From an uncultured Bacteroidales bacterium (GTDB lineage Bacteria; Bacteroidota; Bacteroidia; Bacteroidales; Muribaculaceae): a DNA stretch of 9,871 nt. Position numbers and translations under genes: made by a program. How positions within the stretch are numbered: the first letter of the stretch is position 1; each line of letters opens with the position of its first letter. The notes beneath the pieces were generated by a model. The model worked only from the letters and a program-made list of their open reading frames with translations, was not told the origin of the DNA and searched no databases. Location of the stretch: assembly GCA_900554715.1 (NCBI GenBank), contig USIN01000053.1, positions 1 through 9,871 on the forward strand, given 5' to 3'. Of the stretch, positions 6,195-9,871 are shown one piece after another.

Positions 6195-7397
6195 TTAGAA
6201 TTTGCCGGCGAGGTCGGGACGGTTTTCTGCGATGTAACGCAGGGTTTTCTCAACCTGATAGAGACCGCGGGGAACGTGGAAACAGCCTTTCCACTTGCCG
6301 CCTTTGAGAGGCATGAGCACTTCGCCGCGACGGTTGAGATAACCGAACCATTCGGGGTATTCGGGGTCTTTGAAGTGCGTCCAGACATAGTCATGTATGC
6401 GGTTGAACCATTCGAGGCAGCGCTCGTCGCCGGTTAGGGCATAGCCTTTGATCATTGAGATGAGAGTCTCGATGTGTACCCACCACAGTTTCTGGTCCCA
6501 CTCGAGTTCCTGCGGCGGAACACCTTTGAGGTCCATGAAGTAGTAGATGCCGCCGTACTCTTTGTCCCAGCCGTATTCGGCCATTTTGAGGGCGGTGTCT
6601 TTTGCCATTGTGATGAGGTCGGGGCGGTTGAGCTTGACACCGAGGTCCATGATAAACCACATGGCTTCGATGGCGTGTCCGGGATTCATGTGACGGCCTT
6701 CGAAGCAGTCGCAGAGTGTGCCGTCTTCGAGGACATTCTCAACGACAAGACCGCCGAGTTCGGGACGGATGAAGACGTTCATGACTTCTGAGAGGAAGTC
6801 GTCTGATGTCTTTTTGAGTGCGTCTCCGTCAAGCAGATGTTCGATTTCGAGCACGAGATTGCAGAGAATCATCGGCAGAGCGAAGTTTTTCAGCGGGCGT
6901 GTGCCGGGAACGAGTTTGTTCCACTTTCCTTTGGGATTGTCGCGGCGGGCGAGGATTCGCTTCCATGTCTCGAGGGCTATGTGCTCATACTCGGCATTGC
7001 CGGTCGCTTTTGCCAGCTGGCCGAAAGCCATGGTGGCGAAAGTATTCGAAAAGATATTATAGGGTTCGACCAGAGGTTTGCCCTCGCGCGTTGTCGAGAA
7101 ATACCAGTTGAAGTTGCCGTCGTGGCCATATTTTTTGAGAAATTCGGCGCCTTTGATTGCAGCTTCGAGCCATTCTGGACGTTTTTCTACATTGTTATAG
7201 AGCATCGACAGCATCCATACCTCACGTCCCTGGAGCCAGATGAATTTGTCTGTGTCGAATACTTTGCCCTCGCGGTCGAGGCAGGTGAAGTAGCCGCCAA
7301 ACTCGTGGTCGACTGATTTTTCGAGCCAGAAAGGTATCACCGAATCATAGAGCTCATTGTGATACTGCTCGATAAGTTGCTTTAATTTAGATGACAT
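6195..7397 (-). CDS. N-acylglucosamine 2-epimerase (AGE/RnBP family)
   Basis: A 400-residue (alpha/alpha)6-barrel sugar epimerase; the type reaction is interconversion of N-acetylglucosamine and N-acetylmannosamine at C2. Length and motifs match the family: R58 in LQGREVWM, the GRHMNPGHAIEAMWF block with H241 and E244, H308 and E310 in WWVHIETL, and H374 in GCFHVPRGLY, the positions expected for the active-site Arg and His/Glu residues. The NPGHAIEA block favours the AGE/RnBP branch over cellobiose 2-epimerase, but mannose isomerase or a related activity cannot be excluded. There is no signal peptide, so it is cytoplasmic. It is the middle gene of a leftward operon, 35 bp after the transporter and 5 bp before the acetyltransferase. 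In Bacteroides sialic acid use, an RnBP-type epimerase (NanE) handles ManNAc, so amino-sugar catabolism is one possibility. No NanL or sialidase is seen here. Confidence 0.88.
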   Translation of the reverse strand: MSSKLKQLIEQYHNELYDSVIPFWLEKSVDHEFGGYFTCLDREGKVFDTDKFIWLQGREVWMLSMLYNNVEKRPEWLEAAIKGAEFLKKYGHDGNFNWYFSTTREGKPLVEPYNIFSNTFATMAFGQLAKATGNAEYEHIALETWKRILARRDNPKGKWNKLVPGTRPLKNFALPMILCNLVLEIEHLLDGDALKKTSDDFLSEVMNVFIRPELGGLVVENVLEDGTLCDCFEGRHMNPGHAIEAMWFIMDLGVKLNRPDLITMAKDTALKMAEYGWDKEYGGIYYFMDLKGVPPQELEWDQKLWWVHIETLISMIKGYALTGDERCLEWFNRIHDYVWTHFKDPEYPEWFGYLNRRGEVLMPLKGGKWKGCFHVPRGLYQVEKTLRYIAENRPDLAGKF

Positions 7398-7432
7398 AAT
7401 ATATTTTTAATTGTGCTTTGAAAGTAGCTTTA

Positions 7433-8884
7433 TCAGAGGCTGTCGCCTGCGTCTGAGGCGGCAGCGGCAACGGTGTCGGGGTCTTCGAGCCAGTATTTCT
7501 CGATTTCTTCAAGCGATTTGCCTGTTGTCTCGGGCACACCGCGCCACATGATGAGGATATAGGGAACACACATTGCTGCGAAAATCAGGAACACGCCTGC
7601 GGCCGAGAAGGTCTCGAGCATGACCGGGGTGAGCTGTCCGACAAGATAGGTGCCGACCCAGAGGGCGAATCCGGCGATAGACATGGCGACAGCGCGGACC
7701 TTCGTGGGATACATCTCGCTAAGAAGCACCCAGACGACGGCGCAGATCGAACCGGCGCAGCACATGATATAAATCATGAAGAAGATGAGGAGCAGTACCG
7801 GCGGCAGACTGAGCGAGGCGCCGTAGGTGAAATAGCCTGCGATGAGCAGCAGAGAGACAATCATGCCCGACACACCCCAGTAGACCAGCTGTTTGCGACC
7901 GACCTTGTCAATGATGAGAAGGGCTGCGACGGTTGTGACGGTGTTGACGATGCCGACGATGACCTGATAGAAAAGCGAGCTGCTGCTCGACAGACCGGCG
8001 TTCTCGAAGATTGTCGGTCCGTAGTAGAGCACTGCATTGACGCCCATAAACTGGCCGAGGATGGCGATGGCGACGCCGATGAGGAGGCCTTTGAACATTT
8101 TGGGCCGGAATAGAAGGCTGACATTGGCTGAGTTGCCGCTCGTGCTTTGGGCTTTTATCGAGGCGCTGACGGCGTCGACCTCGCTTTTGACGGCTGCGGC
8201 AGTCGAGTAGATGCGTGATATGACGCGCTCGGTATCGTCTCGGCGGCTGTGGGCCATAAGCCAGCGCGGACTCTCGGGGATGATAAAGAGGATTATAAAG
8301 AACAGGAGGGCGGGCAGAGTCTCCATGCCGAGCATGCCGCGCCATCCTTCGGTGACAAAGACCTGACTCCAGAGTCCCTCGCCGGGTTGAGTCGATTCAG
8401 CATAGCCGAGCAGCATGTAGTTGACGAGATAGGCGCCGACAAAGCCGATGGTGATGGCAAGCTGATAGAGCGATACAAGGCGTCCGCGATACTGCGCCGC
8501 AGCAATCTCAGATATATATAGCGGACAGATAATCGAGGCCACGCCGATGCCGACACCGCCGACGATGCGCCAGACCACAAGGGCGTCAAAGCTGCCGCAC
8601 AGGGCACATCCGGCTGCCGAAGCCGTGAACATCACGGCTGACAGCAGCATGGCATTGCGGCGTCCGAGCCAGTCGCCGAGCATACCTCCTACGGCAACAC
8701 CGCCGATAGAGCCTATCAGGGCGCAGCCTACATACCATCCCGACGAAAGAGAGCTGAGACCGAACTGTTCTGTCACCTGCGATATCGTGCCTGAGATGAC
8801 AGCCGTGTCATACCCGAAAAGAAAACCTCCGAGCGCAGCCACGAACGATATAAAAAGTAGATAACCGAAATTAATCTGTTTCAT
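7433..8884 (-). CDS. Sugar porter family MFS transporter (XylE-like)
   Basis: A 483-residue inner-membrane protein with about 12 hydrophobic segments and the signatures of sugar:proton symporters: GYDTAVISG (24-32, proton-linked D26), GDWLGRR (70-76), R106 in WRIVGGVGIG, PLYISEIA...RGRLVSLYQL (121-142), PESPRWL (203-209), GQFMGVNAVLYYGPTIF (277-293), DKVGRK (326-331), WVLLSEMYPTKVRA (385-398) and PETTGKSLEEIE (451-462). Compared with E. coli XylE from memory, Q141, the second Gln of the QQ pair, N283 and W385 are kept. The first Gln of that pair is Gly277 and the Gln before the TM10 Trp is Leu408, so the substrate may not be xylose. It is the first gene of the operon with the epimerase, suggesting it imports that enzyme's substrate or a precursor. 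A TAACTTTG box lies 51-58 bp upstream. Confidence 0.92.
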   Translation of the reverse strand: MKQINFGYLLFISFVAALGGFLFGYDTAVISGTISQVTEQFGLSSLSSGWYVGCALIGSIGGVAVGGMLGDWLGRRNAMLLSAVMFTASAAGCALCGSFDALVVWRIVGGVGIGVASIICPLYISEIAAAQYRGRLVSLYQLAITIGFVGAYLVNYMLLGYAESTQPGEGLWSQVFVTEGWRGMLGMETLPALLFFIILFIIPESPRWLMAHSRRDDTERVISRIYSTAAAVKSEVDAVSASIKAQSTSGNSANVSLLFRPKMFKGLLIGVAIAILGQFMGVNAVLYYGPTIFENAGLSSSSSLFYQVIVGIVNTVTTVAALLIIDKVGRKQLVYWGVSGMIVSLLLIAGYFTYGASLSLPPVLLLIFFMIYIMCCAGSICAVVWVLLSEMYPTKVRAVAMSIAGFALWVGTYLVGQLTPVMLETFSAAGVFLIFAAMCVPYILIMWRGVPETTGKSLEEIEKYWLEDPDTVAAAASDAGDSL

Positions 8885-8934
8885 TGAAAAAATAGTTTTT
8901 TATAAATAATTATGGTCTTTCAAGGTTATGGATG

Positions 8935-8942
8935 CAAAGTTA
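8935..8942 (-). promoter_or_regulatory. Promoter -7 box of the transporter-epimerase-acetyltransferase operon
   Basis: The minus strand reads TAACTTTG, matching TAnnTTTG, about 50 bp before the transporter ATG. No TTG lies at the -33 distance, where the sequence is purine-rich, so an activator may be needed. The leader of about 45 bases is AT-rich with no evident hairpin. Confidence 0.5.
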
Positions 8943-8983
8943 AGATTTTTTTCTGTATCGCTGACATCACACGGCTTTTTTTC

Positions 8984-9014
8984 TTGCCCGCGAACACTCT
9001 GTCTACTATCTTTG
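8984..9014 (+). promoter_or_regulatory. Promoter of the exported thioredoxin-like gene
   Basis: TTG (8984-8986) and TATCTTTG (9007-9014) are separated by 20 bp, the best Bacteroidota -33/-7 pair in the window. The ATG at 9038 is 23 bp after the -7 box, giving a leader of roughly 15-20 bases. Confidence 0.65.
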
Positions 9015-9037
9015 TTATCTCTTAAATATATCACATT

Positions 9038-9871
9038 ATGCAGAACCTTAAAATATTTCTCCCTGCGGCAGTGACCGCTCTATCATTTATGCCGCTTTAC
9101 GGCGGTGTCCCCGCCGATATGCAGTCGCTTGGGCGTGCTCTTGCCGACATGGGCGACTACAGCGGCGACTGCCGTTATGAAGTGCTTCTGCCGACTTCTC
9201 GTCGTCCGGTAGTCTATGAGATAGGACTTTTCAGCCGTGCCGCTGCGGATGACACTCTCGCTCCGGCCGATTATGTCATTGACTGGGCCGTGGCAAAAGA
9301 CGGCAACAGTAGCCGTGGATTTTCGGCATACGCCGACGGCAACCACTACCGCTTTCGCGGCGACCGGCTTCAGGAATACCATTACACCGACGACCCGGTG
9401 CCCTTCGCTCCGCGTGGCACCGTTGACGGCGGCGTCCAGAACAACGCCCAGTTTGCCGACCTGTTGCCCCAGTATATAGGCCGCAAGCTCATCGACATGG
9501 CCGCCGACTCTTCATACCGCTGCGATTATCTGCCTGACAAGACGGTCAACGGCCGCCGGTGTATCGTTGTCGACGGTGTGAGAACCTTCGGCGGCGTCGA
9601 CGCACTCGAATTCGTCTATGCCTTCGACCGTGAGACTCTGATGCCTGTTTCGGCTGATTTTGAAGCTAATCCCGGTCAGATAGGCGAGCAGACAATCACA
9701 GCCGCATACAGTTATACGGCCACACGCATCCGGCCTTACGAAGCCATTACTGAAGACGCTCTGATGGCCGTCTACGCCGATGCATTCGGCAACTGCCGCG
9801 AGAGTGACTTCCGTCTTGACAATATGCCCGGACGCAAACTGCCCGAATTCACGGCCCCGACCGTTACGGGC
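9038..9871 (+). CDS. Exported protein with TlpA/thioredoxin-like domain beginning at the window edge (partial)
   Basis: An open frame of 278 codons runs off the right edge without a stop. Residues 1-22 form a signal peptide (K5, then IFLPAAVTALSFMPLYGG). There is no lipobox Cys, so the protein is probably periplasmic and soluble. Residues 23 to about 255 form a beta-rich domain with alternating patterns (YEVLLP, RPVVYEIGLF, GRRCIVVDGV, LEFVYAFDRETLMPVSADF) reminiscent of LolA/DUF2092-like lipoprotein-sorting folds; that is a weak impression. The last residues, MPGRKLPEFTAPTVTG, resemble the entry of TlpA/AhpC-type thioredoxin domains (x-G-x-x-xP-x-F-x-x), so a redox domain probably follows outside the window. 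The expected CxxC would lie beyond 9871 and cannot be checked. ATG 9038 is chosen because it follows the promoter and gives a good signal peptide. It is divergent from the transporter operon. Confidence 0.75.
   Translation, partial: MQNLKIFLPAAVTALSFMPLYGGVPADMQSLGRALADMGDYSGDCRYEVLLPTSRRPVVYEIGLFSRAAADDTLAPADYVIDWAVAKDGNSSRGFSAYADGNHYRFRGDRLQEYHYTDDPVPFAPRGTVDGGVQNNAQFADLLPQYIGRKLIDMAADSSYRCDYLPDKTVNGRRCIVVDGVRTFGGVDALEFVYAFDRETLMPVSADFEANPGQIGEQTITAAYSYTATRIRPYEAITEDALMAVYADAFGNCRESDFRLDNMPGRKLPEFTAPTVTG

Overview
The window looks like chromosome from a member of the Bacteroidales (phylum Bacteroidota), possibly a gut Muribaculaceae-like species. The evidence is the recurrent Bacteroidota promoter box TAnnTTTG just upstream of genes, a fragment of a Bacteroides-type conjugative-transposon transfer gene, a Bacteroidota-type tyrosine recombinase, and proteins (TPR, CvfB-like, TlpA-like) of kinds common in that order. 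The family-level placement is inference.

Left end (1-1770): scar or end of a mobile element. A 69-codon TraJ-like membrane-protein fragment reads leftward off the window and is cut off at its 5' side by a stop codon. About 190 bp of AT-rich DNA follow, holding a near-perfect 22-bp palindrome, a second dyad and two promoter-like boxes. Then comes an intact rightward tyrosine recombinase with all six catalytic residues. Ten bases after its stop, a chromosomal-looking TPR gene starts (1781-3244).

Middle (3254-5534): housekeeping genes. A glyoxalase II-like metallo-hydrolase and rsmG (16S rRNA m7G527 methyltransferase) form a leftward pair that converges on the TPR gene. A CvfB-like S1/winged-helix RNA-binding protein is transcribed divergently from rsmG, with promoter boxes that nearly touch. 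It ends at a strong 13-bp-stem terminator hairpin.

Right (5556-8884): a leftward three-gene operon in the order sugar-porter MFS transporter, AGE/RnBP-type N-acylglucosamine 2-epimerase, and CysE-like hexapeptide acetyltransferase. It probably imports and epimerises a sugar or amino sugar. The acetyltransferase reading frame is broken near its 5' end: a 28-codon piece starting 5 bp after the epimerase ends at a UGA, and the rest of the protein continues in the +1 frame. Taking only the internal TTG start would miss about 70 N-terminal residues.

Far right (9038-9871): divergent from the transporter, behind a well-formed Bacteroidota promoter, an exported protein begins and runs off the window. 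The last residues look like the start of a TlpA-type thioredoxin domain.

No tRNA, rRNA, CRISPR array or complete insertion sequence was seen. I did not find a convincing new multi-gene system. The observations most worth following are the recombinase/palindrome/TPR junction and the frameshifted acetyltransferase.
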